Positions 1 to 7,812 of a stretch of 27,936 nucleotides of DNA are shown one piece after another. Below the pieces are notes generated by a model, which did no database searches, was not told the DNA's origin, and saw only the letters and a list, made by a program, of their open reading frames with translations. Position 1 is the first letter of the stretch; every line of letters begins with the position of its first letter. The position numbers were made by a program, and so were the translations under genes. Origin of the DNA: DASUMF01 sp040510575 (lineage in GTDB: Bacteria; Actinomycetota; Acidimicrobiia; IMCC26256; DASPTH01); contig JBEVIU010000101.1 of assembly GCA_040510575.1 (NCBI GenBank), forward strand, positions 1 to 27,936, written 5' to 3'.

Positions 1-198
1 CGTCATGTCGAGGAAGGCTCTCCACGCGACCGTGATGAGCCATCCTTTCGGGTCGGCGGGCGCCTGCGTCTCCCACGCGGCGAGCGCCCGGATCAGCGCC
101 TCCTGGACCGCGTCCTCGGCCGTCGCGAAGTCGGCACCGCGACGGACGAGGACGCTGAGGACTGCCGGCGCGAGCTCTCGGAGCTCGACGTCGTCCAC
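1..198 (-). CDS. ECF RNA polymerase sigma factor (ECF42 type), N-terminal part only
   Basis: The first 66 codons of a gene that runs off the left edge. The translation shows the sigma-70 region 2 pattern of the DUF6596/ECF42 group: a TAEDAVQEALIRAL helix, then W, then a PKGWLITVAWRAFLD stretch. These sigma factors direct RNA polymerase to a few promoters and are encoded beside DGPF (YCII-like) proteins, as here: the DGPF gene is immediately upstream on the same strand and ends at 201. The start is either GTG at 198 or an in-frame TTG at 204 that overlaps the upstream TGA, so translation is probably coupled. The C-terminal TPR-like extension of the group would lie outside the window. Confidence 0.85.
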   Translation of the reverse strand, partial: MDDVELRELAPAVLSVLVRRGADFATAEDAVQEALIRALAAWETQAPADPKGWLITVAWRAFLDMT

Positions 199-200
199 GA

Positions 201-608
201 TCAATCGGTGACGGTGGGCGGCGCCGCCAGGAAGGGTCGGACCTCCAGCCACTCGTGGATCGGTTCGCCGTTGGCACCGGGTGCTGCCGACAGCTCACCG
301 GCGAGCTCGATCGCCCGCTCGTAGGTGTCGACGTCGATCACCATCCATCCGGCGATCAGGTCCTTCGTCTCTGCGAACGGACCGTCGGTGACCGGCGGAC
401 GGCCCTCGCCGTCGTAGCGGACCCACGCGCCGTCGGGCGACAGCGCCTGCCCGTCGATGAACTCGCCGTTGCGCTCGAGCCGAGCGGCGAAGTCGTTCAT
501 GAACCCGACGTGGGCGTCGACCTCGTCGGGGCTCCATTGATCCATCGGGATGTCGTTGACGGCTGCCGGCGCGCCCCGGTAGTGCTTGAGCAACAGGTAC
601 TTGGCCAT
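201..608 (-). CDS. DGPF / YCII-related domain protein
   Basis: A 135-residue protein, the usual size for this family. It carries the signature VTDGPFAETKDLIAGW (the DGPF motif) and a YCII-like alpha-beta fold pattern, MAKYLLLKHYRG at the start and IEVRPF-like (LEVRPF) near the end. DGPF proteins are the genetic partners of ECF42 sigma factors; their biochemical role is not settled. ATG at 608 is chosen over the longer reading because AAGGAG lies about 8 nt upstream and homologous proteins start with MxKYL. The stop touches the sigma factor start, giving a two-gene operon. An ECF42-like promoter lies about 50 bp upstream. Confidence 0.9.
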   Translation of the reverse strand: MAKYLLLKHYRGAPAAVNDIPMDQWSPDEVDAHVGFMNDFAARLERNGEFIDGQALSPDGAWVRYDGEGRPPVTDGPFAETKDLIAGWMVIDVDTYERAIELAGELSAAPGANGEPIHEWLEVRPFLAAPPTVTD

Positions 609-658
609 GGTGTGTTCTCCTTGTGCGACATCGGCTCCGCTGGCCGCTTCACACCTGG

Positions 659-685
659 GACGGAGCAGCGACCCATTTCTCGACA
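659..685 (-). promoter_or_regulatory. Candidate ECF42-dependent promoter of the DGPF-sigma operon
   Basis: Read on the minus strand, TGTCGA (680-685) is followed after exactly 17 bp by CGTC (659-662). From memory, the ECF42 promoter described in Streptomyces has a TGTCGA -35 and a CGA/TC -10 element, so this would be an autoregulated promoter. Transcription would begin about 45 nt before the DGPF start codon. The match is direct; the function is inferred. Confidence 0.6.
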
Positions 686-732
686 CGTCAGCAGAGATTT
701 CTCGTGCCGGGCCGGTCAAAGGGTCAAGGCGT

Positions 733-793
733 GTGCCCGAGCAGGAGTCGAACCTGCACGCCCCTCGCGGGGCCGGCGGGTTTCAAGCCTCGA
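733..793 (-). repeat. tRNA-Leu-like 3' half, copy 1 (direct repeat, possible att remnant)
   Basis: The minus strand reads as the 3' part of a type II tRNA: anticodon-loop region CTTGAAA, stem CCCGCC, a variable arm with CCCC-GCGA-GGGG hairpin, a T arm (GCAGG TTCGACT CCTGC) and an acceptor 3' strand ending CGGGCA. The D arm, 5' acceptor strand and 5' anticodon stem are missing, so it cannot be a functional tRNA. About 58 of 62 aligned positions match the second copy at 12610-12670 in the same orientation: two 1-base indels and a C/T change near the middle. It starts 12 bp beyond the stop of the aldehyde dehydrogenase gene and marks the left edge of the catabolic block. Confidence 0.85.
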
Positions 794-805
794 CCACACA
801 CCAGG

Positions 806-2269
806 TCATGCCGGCGGATCGTCGGTGCGCTGACTGACGAACTTGAGTCGCTGGAAGGCTTGCAGCCCCTCGATGCCGCCCTCGAGCCCGAAGCCGCTGT
901 CGCCGAACCCGCCGAACGGCGTCTCGGGGAACGACACGGTCCAGTGGTTGACGATCACGGATCCGGCTCGGATCGCCGCCGTGAGTCGATCGACGACGCG
1001 CAGGTCGTTGCTGAAGAGATACGAGGCGAGTCCCACGGACAACCGGTTGGCGAGTGCCACGGCTTCGTCGACCGAGCGGAACGAGGCGACCTGCGCGATC
1101 GGTCCGAACGGTTCCTCGTTGGCGACGCGCGCCTCGAGAGCGACGTCGGTGAGCACGGTCGGCGCGAAGAAGAAGCCGGGCCGATCGATGGCGTGACCCC
1201 CCGTGCAGACCTTTGCTCCCAGTGCTTCTGCGTCGTCGATCAAGGCTCGCATCGTGTCGACCCGCCGGGCGCTCTGTAGCGGTCCCATCTGCGTGGCGTC
1301 GTCGAACGGGTCGCCGACGCGCCAGCCTGCAGCCGTCTCGACGAACCGATCGACGAACGTGTCGTAGCAATCCTCGTGCACGTAGAAGCGTCCGGGCGAC
1401 GTACAGACCTGGCCGCTGTTGCGAAAGCGGGCCGCCACCGCCTCACGGGCAACGGCCGCGACGTCGACGTCGGGAAACACGATGACCGGGGCGTGGCCCC
1501 CGAGCTCGAAGACCATCCGCTTGAGCTGTGCGGCCGCGATCGACGCCAGCTGCTTGCCCACCGGCACGGAGCCGGTGAACGTGACCATCGCTACGTCGGG
1601 CGCGTTCAGGAGCGTGTCGGCGATGCCGGCCGGATCGCCGAAGACGACGTTGACCACCCCGTCTGGCACACCGGCGGCCGTCAACGCGCGGGCGATGAAG
1701 AGCGCGCTCGCGGGCGTGGCCTCCGACGGTTTGATGATCACGGGACATCCGGCCGCGAGGGCGCCGCTGATCTTCCGTGCCGGTGTGATGGCCGGAGCGT
1801 TCCAACCTGCGAACGCGGCAACCGGGCCTACCGGCTCCGGGATTGCGGTCATGCGCGTGCCGACGGCGCGCGCCGGGATCACGCGTCCGTACGCGCGGCG
1901 TCCTTCTTCCGCGGCCCACTCGAACAATTCGACGGTCGTATCGACCTCGCGCGCGGCTTCGCGGCGTGGCTTGCCGAGCTCGAGTGAGATGAGGTCGGCC
2001 AGGACCTCGCCGTCGGTGCGGATGATCTCGGCGGTCTTCCGCAGGATCGCCGATCGGGCGACTGGGGGTGTGGCCGCCCAGGGTCCGAAGGCCCGTGATG
2101 CGGCGGCGATGGCGACGTGCAGGTCGTCGGCCGAAGCGTGCGGCAGATGCCCGAGTGTCGTGCCCGTTGCGGGGTTGACGACCGGCGCGGTCGACCGACC
2201 CTCGCTGATGTGCTGGCCATCGACGAGCAGCGTGAGCTCGGGATAGGACGATCCGGGATCGTCGGGCAT
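806..2269 (-). CDS. NAD(P)-dependent aldehyde dehydrogenase
   Basis: A 487-residue member of the aldehyde dehydrogenase superfamily, full length. It oxidises an aldehyde to the acid in the cytosol. Visible active-site parts are WNAP (Asn157), the cofactor segment IIKPSE (Lys180), TFTGS at 230-234, FELGG with the general base Glu255, and NSGQVC with the nucleophile Cys289. A conserved NEEPFGP and a C-terminal PFGGFGDSGFG loop are present. It resembles the succinate-semialdehyde/betaine-aldehyde branch, but the substrate cannot be read from sequence. ATG at 2269 is preferred over GTG at 2284 because GGAGGGAG sits just before it. It is the last gene of the minus-strand operon, 40 bp after the hydrolase. 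Confidence 0.93.
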   Translation of the reverse strand: MPDDPGSSYPELTLLVDGQHISEGRSTAPVVNPATGTTLGHLPHASADDLHVAIAAASRAFGPWAATPPVARSAILRKTAEIIRTDGEVLADLISLELGKPRREAAREVDTTVELFEWAAEEGRRAYGRVIPARAVGTRMTAIPEPVGPVAAFAGWNAPAITPARKISGALAAGCPVIIKPSEATPASALFIARALTAAGVPDGVVNVVFGDPAGIADTLLNAPDVAMVTFTGSVPVGKQLASIAAAQLKRMVFELGGHAPVIVFPDVDVAAVAREAVAARFRNSGQVCTSPGRFYVHEDCYDTFVDRFVETAAGWRVGDPFDDATQMGPLQSARRVDTMRALIDDAEALGAKVCTGGHAIDRPGFFFAPTVLTDVALEARVANEEPFGPIAQVASFRSVDEAVALANRLSVGLASYLFSNDLRVVDRLTAAIRAGSVIVNHWTVSFPETPFGGFGDSGFGLEGGIEGLQAFQRLKFVSQRTDDPPA

Positions 2270-2309
2270 GAACTCCCTCCGCACTCGACGAGCGGCCGAT
2301 GGTACCGAT

Positions 2310-3164
2310 TCAGCGCCGGGCGGCGGCAGCCCGGTCCAGGGTGGTGAGGAAATGCGCCCGGAAGCGCTCGTAGTCCTCGCTCATCGGGAAGTGCCCCAGG
2401 CCCGGCATGATCTCGACCTGCGCGCCCGCGACCGCGGCTGCGACAGCGTGGCTGTCGGCGGGTGTGCACGAGTAGTCGTACTCGCCGGTGAGGAGGAAGA
2501 CCGGGCAGCGTGCCGTGTCGATCTCGTGCAGCCGGGGCCGCAGGTCCCCGTCGACGCCGTAGAACCACAGATCACCTTTGAACACCCCGGGGCCGCTCTG
2601 CATGTAGTGCCAGAGGGTCTCCCAACGCGCTTCAGCGGGCGCGTCCGGACCGATCAGGCCTGACACAACTGCGGCGCACACCTCGCCTCCGTGCACGTCG
2701 GGACGATGGAGCCATTGCGTGTCGTAGTACGGCTCGACGTGGGCACCCGCTTGCAGACCGATCACTGCGCCGACGGCGTCGGGATGCTCGAGCGCCAGAT
2801 GGAGCACGATCCGCCCTCCGATGGAGCAGCCCGTGACGATGGGTCGGTCGAGGTCGAGTGCCGAGCTCACCGCGAGCACGACGTCGAGGTAGTCGCGGGA
2901 ACTGAGGCGATAGTCAGTGTCGTGCCATCCGGCCGGCGGCGAAGACTTCCCGTGCCAGGGCATGTCGAAGGCGATCACCCGGAAGCGGTCGAGCACTTCG
3001 GGGTCGTTGAGCACACCGCGCCACTGCCGTGTGTCGGCGCCGGCGGTGTGCAAGCACAGGAGCGGCGTCCCCTGGCCGGCTTCCTCGACGTAGATGCGGT
3101 GCGACGCGCCCAGGACATCGAGATGGAGATAGCGGCCGGTGACGGGTTCGTACGTCGGACTCAT
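2310..3164 (-). CDS. Alpha/beta-hydrolase fold hydrolase
   Basis: A 284-residue alpha/beta hydrolase. The oxyanion segment LCLHTAG is near residue 36, the nucleophile elbow GCSIGG contains Ser114, and Asp230 (GEYD) and His257 (GLGHFP) complete the triad. The family includes esterases and C-C bond hydrolases; the substrate is unknown. The start ATG overlaps the stop of the upstream SCP2-like gene as ATGA, indicating translational coupling. In this operon it may release the acid that the neighbouring CoA synthetase activates. Confidence 0.9.
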   Translation of the reverse strand: MSPTYEPVTGRYLHLDVLGASHRIYVEEAGQGTPLLCLHTAGADTRQWRGVLNDPEVLDRFRVIAFDMPWHGKSSPPAGWHDTDYRLSSRDYLDVVLAVSSALDLDRPIVTGCSIGGRIVLHLALEHPDAVGAVIGLQAGAHVEPYYDTQWLHRPDVHGGEVCAAVVSGLIGPDAPAEARWETLWHYMQSGPGVFKGDLWFYGVDGDLRPRLHEIDTARCPVFLLTGEYDYSCTPADSHAVAAAVAGAQVEIMPGLGHFPMSEDYERFRAHFLTTLDRAAAARR

Positions 3165-3532
3165 GGTGAGGTCTCCCGCAACGTCGCGAGCAGGTCCTTG
3201 ATGTACTGAAGGTTCGCCATGAACGGTTGGAGGTTGCCCTCGACCTCCAGTGCCCCGCGTTTCAACAGTGCGAACAGATCGTGCGACCCGGCTGGTGGGT
3301 CGGCCGACCAGAACAGGGCCCAATCAGCCGCGGGAGCACGCAACGAGAACTCGAACGTGTCGGGCGCGTATGTCCCTCGGTCCACGGATGTGACGACACC
3401 ATCGTCGATTCGGATCCGGTACTCGTCGGCACCGACGGCGAGGAGCCACGTCGTGGTGAGGAATCGACCGCGGTGCGCGAGCCGGGGCGTGTTGACTGAC
3501 CGCTCCACCAGATGCTCGACGGGCGTTGCCAT
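3161..3532 (-). CDS. Small SCP2 / sterol-carrier-like domain protein
   Basis: A 123-residue soluble protein without signal peptide. The segment from about residue 60, FEFSLRAPAADWALFW, and the end, GDLQP-like EGNLQPFMANLQYIKDLL, follow the SCP2-like pattern of a hydrophobic pocket used to bind lipids or acyl-CoA. It lies between a CoA synthetase and a hydrolase, overlapping the first by 1 base (TGATG) and the second by 4 (ATGA), so the three genes are tightly coupled. It might carry a hydrophobic substrate. The domain assignment is by pattern only; a conserved hypothetical protein is the fallback. Confidence 0.7.
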   Translation of the reverse strand: MATPVEHLVERSVNTPRLAHRGRFLTTTWLLAVGADEYRIRIDDGVVTSVDRGTYAPDTFEFSLRAPAADWALFWSADPPAGSHDLFALLKRGALEVEGNLQPFMANLQYIKDLLATLRETSP

Positions 3533-5610
3533 CACGCCACCTTCACGAGCGCGTCGACCGCGACGACGGTGTCGCCCGTCACCACGAGGGGATTGGTCTC
3601 GGCGTCGACGACTTCGGGCACGAACGCGAGCTGCGAGAACGCGGAGATGACCCTTGCGAGGTCATCGAGATCAGCGGCCGGCCGACCTCGGTACCCGCCG
3701 AGCAGGCGCGCCAGGCCGGGAAGCTCGTCGACCATGGCTCGGGCCGTGCCCTGGTCGACCGGCGCGAGGCGGATGCATCGCTCGTCGCTCAATTCGGCGA
3801 GCACGCCTCCGGGTGCGACCATGACGATCGGGCCAACGTGCGGGTCGCGCCGGTAGCCGAGCAGCACTTCGGTTCCTCCTTGGACCATCGGTTGCACCAG
3901 ATAGCGCGAGTGGGTGATGCCGTGGGCGCCCGCCCGGTTCGCGATCGCAGCGATTGCGCCGGTCACGCCGGCCGCGTCACTGACGCCGAGGACGACGCCG
4001 CCCAGCTCACTCTTGTGACTCACCTCGTCAGCCGCGAGCTTGACCGCGACCGGGAACTCGAACGGAAGCGCCGGCGGCACCTCGTCGCGCTCCAGCACCA
4101 CGGACGGCAGCCGGGGCACCCCGAGGCGATCGAGCAGCGCGTACGACTCCACCTCGCCGAGTGTGCCCGACGGAAGGCGGAGCTCCGGGAGCGGGGATGC
4201 CGTGAGCGGCGGCGACGCCGTGATCGCGCGCGGGGGGCGTCGCAGCAGCAATGCGGCGATCGCGTCACCACACGCCTCGGGCGAACGGAAGGCCGGGACG
4301 CCGGCGGCCCCGAAGCGAGTGAGCGCGTCAGGCGCCTCGGGGAACGCGAACACCGCCAGCGGCGTGCCGTTGCGCGTCGCGGCGATGGCCGGCTGCGTCG
4401 CGATCTCGGGGTGGGACACCGCCGACGAACCGACCACCTGGACGACCAGGTCGAACTCGCCCGAGGACCGCAACTGCTCGATGGCCGCGGACATGGGCTC
4501 CGCCCCGGTGCCGCGCAGGGTGAGATCGACGATTCCCGCCGACTCCACCTCGAATCCGACTGCATCGACCACGCGACCCAGCAACGCAGGCGATGGTCCC
4601 GGCACGTCGATCCCGCGGATGCCGAGCTGATCGACGACCATTGCTGCGCCGCCGCCAGTCGCAGTGACCACCCCGACTCGCGGCACCCCGGGCTTCGTGC
4701 GTGGGGGTACGTGGCCGGCCAGCACGGTGCCTTCGAGGAACCCGTCGAACGTCTCGACGCGAGCGATGCCACAGTCCTCCAGGAAGGCACGGGCGACGTC
4801 GTCGTCGCCGGCGAGCGCGCCGGTGTGGGTGACCGCGAGATCCGCCGCCGCGTCGGAACGACCGAGCTTGTACGCGATGACCGGCTTCCCGCGCGCGCTT
4901 GCTTCCACTGCGAAGGCGCGGAGATCGTCGGCGTTGGCGAGCGTTTCGAGGAACAACGCGTAGCTGTCGATGGTGTCGTCATCGAGGCTGGCGGCGCAGA
5001 CCTCGCCGAGGGTCAGGTCAGTCTCGCTGCCGACCGACACGAGCGTCGCGAAGCCGATGTGCCTGCCGCGCCCACGCGTGGCCAGCGCACCGATGAGACT
5101 GCCCGATTGCGACGCCACGAAGGTGCGTCCGGGTGCGAGGTCGGCGTCGACGAACGCGGCGTTGGCCGTCAGGGTCAGCCGCGACCGCGTGTCGACGACG
5201 CCGATCGAGTTCGGTCCGAGGATTCGCACGCCTGTCGCCGCGGCGGCGGCACGCAACCGCGCGGTGCGCCCGACGCCGGCGTCGCCGGCCTCGGCGAAGC
5301 CGCCGGCGAGGACCGTCGCGATCGGGACGCCGAGACGACCGCACTGTTCGACCACCTCGACTGCCGCGTCGCTCCCCAGGAGGACGAACACGTGGTCCGG
5401 CACCTCGGGCAGGGCATCAAGTGCCGGCCATGCCCGCTCACCCAAGACCTGCTCACGCCGCGCGTTCACCGGGTAGAGCGCGCCGGCCCATCCGTCCCTT
5501 CGGAGGTAGCGGAGTGGCCGCCCGGTCGGGCGATTCTCGTCGTCGGATGCCCCCACGAGCGCGATCGACCGCGGCGCCAACAACGCCCGTGCGGTGCGCA
5601 GGTCAAGCAC
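3532..5610 (-). CDS. Acyl-CoA synthetase, ADP-forming type (acetate-CoA ligase family)
   Basis: A 692-residue single-chain enzyme with the ACD/NDP-forming layout: an N-terminal CoA-binding Rossmann domain (SIALVGAS, residues 15-22), a succinyl-CoA-ligase-like domain with ASQSGSL (166-172), the phosphohistidine segment THTGALAG with His262, and a C-terminal ATP-grasp domain (EFPVAVKLAADEVSHKSELG) ending near DAETNPLVV. Such enzymes convert acid, CoA and ATP to acyl-CoA, ADP and Pi, often reversibly. The GTG start at 5610 overlaps the end of the acyl-CoA dehydrogenase gene by 8 bp. It probably activates the acid handled by this operon; chain type unknown. Confidence 0.9.
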   Translation of the reverse strand: MLDLRTARALLAPRSIALVGASDDENRPTGRPLRYLRRDGWAGALYPVNARREQVLGERAWPALDALPEVPDHVFVLLGSDAAVEVVEQCGRLGVPIATVLAGGFAEAGDAGVGRTARLRAAAAATGVRILGPNSIGVVDTRSRLTLTANAAFVDADLAPGRTFVASQSGSLIGALATRGRGRHIGFATLVSVGSETDLTLGEVCAASLDDDTIDSYALFLETLANADDLRAFAVEASARGKPVIAYKLGRSDAAADLAVTHTGALAGDDDVARAFLEDCGIARVETFDGFLEGTVLAGHVPPRTKPGVPRVGVVTATGGGAAMVVDQLGIRGIDVPGPSPALLGRVVDAVGFEVESAGIVDLTLRGTGAEPMSAAIEQLRSSGEFDLVVQVVGSSAVSHPEIATQPAIAATRNGTPLAVFAFPEAPDALTRFGAAGVPAFRSPEACGDAIAALLLRRPPRAITASPPLTASPLPELRLPSGTLGEVESYALLDRLGVPRLPSVVLERDEVPPALPFEFPVAVKLAADEVSHKSELGGVVLGVSDAAGVTGAIAAIANRAGAHGITHSRYLVQPMVQGGTEVLLGYRRDPHVGPIVMVAPGGVLAELSDERCIRLAPVDQGTARAMVDELPGLARLLGGYRGRPAADLDDLARVISAFSQLAFVPEVVDAETNPLVVTGDTVVAVDALVKVA

Positions 5611-6748
5611 GTTGACTGAAGCGACGGTCGAACACCGATTCCGCCACCCGGTTCTTCAAGATCTCGATCGACCCGCCCGCGATCATCCAGCCGCGCGTGC
5701 GACGGAGGCAGTACTCGACCAGCGTGTCGCGGCTGAATCCGAGCGCGCCCATCACCTGCAGCGATTCGTTGGCGAGGAAGAAGCCCGCCTGGTTGCACGC
5801 GATCTTGGCGATCGACGTGTCGTACACCGACGGCAGTCCCCGGTCGGCGCGCGCCGCGGCCCGATAGAGCAGAAGCTGCGCCGACTCGAGTTGCACTGCC
5901 ATGTCGGCGAACTTCCACTGGATGCCTTGGAAATCGCACAGCGCGCGACCGAACTGCTCGCGCTCGGTGGCGTGCGCCTTCGCCAGCTCGAACGCGAGTC
6001 GGCCGAGGGCGAGCGAGCGGGCCGCGTTCCCGATGCGCTCGACATTGAAGCCACTCATCTGCTTCCGGAAACCACCCGGCCCCAGCACCACGTTCTCGGC
6101 CGGGATCCGACAGTTGTCGAAGTAGAGCTGGCACCAATGCTCACCGCTCATGAATTCCGACGGTGGTCCTTGTGTGAAGCCGGGCGTGCCGCGCTCGACC
6201 ACGACGGAGCCGATGCCGTCGGTACCCGGTCCGTAGCGCACGTAGATCAGGAACACCGTCGCGTCGGCACTGTGGGTCGAGAACACTTTGGTGCCGTCGA
6301 TGACGAAGTCGCTGCCATCGGCGCGGGCGCTGGTCGCGAGCTGGGTGACTGCCGAACCGGCTTCTGGCTCGCTCATCCCCAAGCCGATCAACGTGCGCGC
6401 CGCGAGCAGGTCGGGAAGGAAGCGGGCCTGGAGCTCGGGGCTCGCGTACTCGGCGAAGGTGCGGATCGGGCCGAAGTTGCCTGCCTGCACGATGTCCGCG
6501 CTCTTGGGACAGGAGAGCGCGACTTCCTGGATCGCGATGACTGCGTCGACCAGCGTCGCGCCTTGTCCCCCGACTGCCTCGGGCATCGTCAGCCCGAGCA
6601 GACCCTGCTCCGCGATCTGCCCTGCGACGTCCCACGGGTAGTCGGGGCTGTGGGCACGGTCGAGGGCGCCGGGGGCGAGCTGCTCTCGCGCAAACCGGCG
6701 AACGGAGTCCGCGAAGAGTTCCTGGTCTGGATCCAGATCGAAATCCAT
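5603..6748 (-). CDS. Acyl-CoA dehydrogenase
   Basis: A 381-residue flavoprotein of the acyl-CoA dehydrogenase family that introduces the alpha-beta double bond into an acyl-CoA. It shows GLGMSEPEAGS (about 122-132), DGTKVFSTHS, the REQFGRALCDFQGIQWKFADM helix region and SLQVMGALGFSRD. At the site that carries the MCAD catalytic Glu (YEGT) the sequence is IAGGS (356-360), so the base must come from elsewhere; Glu237 in SGFNVERI is a candidate because isovaleryl-CoA dehydrogenase uses that helix. ATG at 6748 is chosen: AGGA lies upstream, and the longer reading adds 41 residues without family character. Confidence 0.92.
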   Translation of the reverse strand: MDFDLDPDQELFADSVRRFAREQLAPGALDRAHSPDYPWDVAGQIAEQGLLGLTMPEAVGGQGATLVDAVIAIQEVALSCPKSADIVQAGNFGPIRTFAEYASPELQARFLPDLLAARTLIGLGMSEPEAGSAVTQLATSARADGSDFVIDGTKVFSTHSADATVFLIYVRYGPGTDGIGSVVVERGTPGFTQGPPSEFMSGEHWCQLYFDNCRIPAENVVLGPGGFRKQMSGFNVERIGNAARSLALGRLAFELAKAHATEREQFGRALCDFQGIQWKFADMAVQLESAQLLLYRAAARADRGLPSVYDTSIAKIACNQAGFFLANESLQVMGALGFSRDTLVEYCLRRTRGWMIAGGSIEILKNRVAESVFDRRFSQRA

Positions 6749-6874
6749 GCAATTCCTGTTCGGCCGGGTGTCAGTTCGCGAGTCGTCGCCGAATGGTCTT
6801 GTAGCGGCCGAGCGTCGAGCACGCTCGCTCGTGGTGTCAAACGGCGCGAGGCGCCTGGGGCAGTCTGCCACGCG

Positions 6875-7765
6875 TCAGAGGCGACCTTCGATGGCGCGGA
6901 TGAACACGGGGTAGTACTCCTGCTCGTAGCCGCCGTCGCGCGCCGCGGCAAGCAGTTCGAGAGTGCTGCGGGCGGCGCGTGCGGTGATACCACCCTCCTC
7001 GGCGAGGGTGAGTGCGAGCGAGATGTCCTTGATCCCGTACAACGTCGGGAACGCGTGCAGCGGGAACTCGTCGGTGACGAGGGCACGGGTGGCGGGACTG
7101 CGGAGCATGAAGCTGTCGGCGGAACCCTTGGCCAGCACGTCGACCAGCACCTCGGCGTCCATGCCCGCGGTGCGCGCGATGGCGATCGCCTCGGCCAGTG
7201 TGTGCATCGTGTTGAGCACCACCATGTTGTTGACGATCTTCACCACCTGCCCCGCGCCCGACGACCCGCAGTGGACGACGTCCGTGCCCATGGTGGCAAG
7301 CAGCGGCTCGAGTGCATCGAATTGGTCAGGTGTGGCGCCGACCGCGATGAAGAGCGTGCCGTCGACGGCGGCCTGACGCATGCGAGCAACCGGTGCGTCG
7401 ACGAAGCCGACACCGGCCTCGGCCATCCGTGCGGCGAGCGCCCGAGTCCGGCGTACGTCGCAGGTGCTCATGTCGACGACCATGGACGGCCGCGGATCGG
7501 CGTCGAGCAGTTGAGCGCACACTGTCTCGACGTCGCCGATCCCGGGGAGCGACAGGAACACAACGTCTGCCGCTGCGCCCAGGTCGGCGACCGACGAGCT
7601 CTCGGTGGCTCCCACGTCGACCAGCGGGGTGATCAGCTCGGCAACCGCATCGAAGACGTGGACCGGTCGACCCGACCTGCGCGTCAGGTTCGACGCCATG
7701 CCGCGGCCCATGGCCCCGAGGCCGACGAACCCGAGCGTCTCGAACGCGGCTGCGACCTCCACCAC
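6875..7765 (-). CDS. NAD(P)-dependent beta-hydroxyacid dehydrogenase (3-hydroxyisobutyrate dehydrogenase family)
   Basis: A 296-residue enzyme with GFVGLGAMGRGMASNL (12-27) for the dinucleotide, the family substrate motif FVDAPVA near 121 and SSGAGQVVKIVNN with the catalytic Lys176. Family members oxidise beta-hydroxy acids or reduce the semialdehydes. The usual GGxxGA motif after DAPV is altered here (RMRQAAVDGTL), so the substrate may differ from 3-hydroxyisobutyrate. The start is GTG at 7765 with GAGGAG 5 nt upstream. It is first in the minus-strand operon, 126 bp before the acyl-CoA dehydrogenase, and is divergent from the MmgE/PrpD gene. Confidence 0.9.
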   Translation of the reverse strand: MVEVAAAFETLGFVGLGAMGRGMASNLTRRSGRPVHVFDAVAELITPLVDVGATESSSVADLGAAADVVFLSLPGIGDVETVCAQLLDADPRPSMVVDMSTCDVRRTRALAARMAEAGVGFVDAPVARMRQAAVDGTLFIAVGATPDQFDALEPLLATMGTDVVHCGSSGAGQVVKIVNNMVVLNTMHTLAEAIAIARTAGMDAEVLVDVLAKGSADSFMLRSPATRALVTDEFPLHAFPTLYGIKDISLALTLAEEGGITARAARSTLELLAAARDGGYEQEYYPVFIRAIEGRL

Positions 7766-7812
7766 TGGTGCTCCTCAATCGTGGATTCGCGTCAAAGCTA
7801 GGGTTTGTCGTG
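7766..7812. promoter_or_regulatory. Divergent intergenic region between the two catabolic arms
   Basis: Only 47 bp separate the starts of the minus-strand dehydrogenase operon and the plus-strand MmgE/PrpD gene. It contains the minus-strand ribosome site GAGGAG. The promoters must be here or reach into the coding ends. I see no clear palindrome and no regulator gene nearby. Confidence 0.4.

Noticed and set aside
733..793. Functional tRNA gene
   Set aside because: The 5' acceptor strand, D arm and half of the anticodon stem are missing, so it cannot fold as a tRNA.
3526..5619. A 697-codon open frame on the plus strand
   Set aside because: It is antisense to the acyl-CoA synthetase gene, rich in Arg/His/Glu from GC-biased third positions and without any family motif.
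5594..7801. A 735-codon open frame on the plus strand
   Set aside because: It lies opposite the acyl-CoA dehydrogenase and beta-hydroxyacid dehydrogenase genes, which have full motifs; composition is that of a shadow frame.
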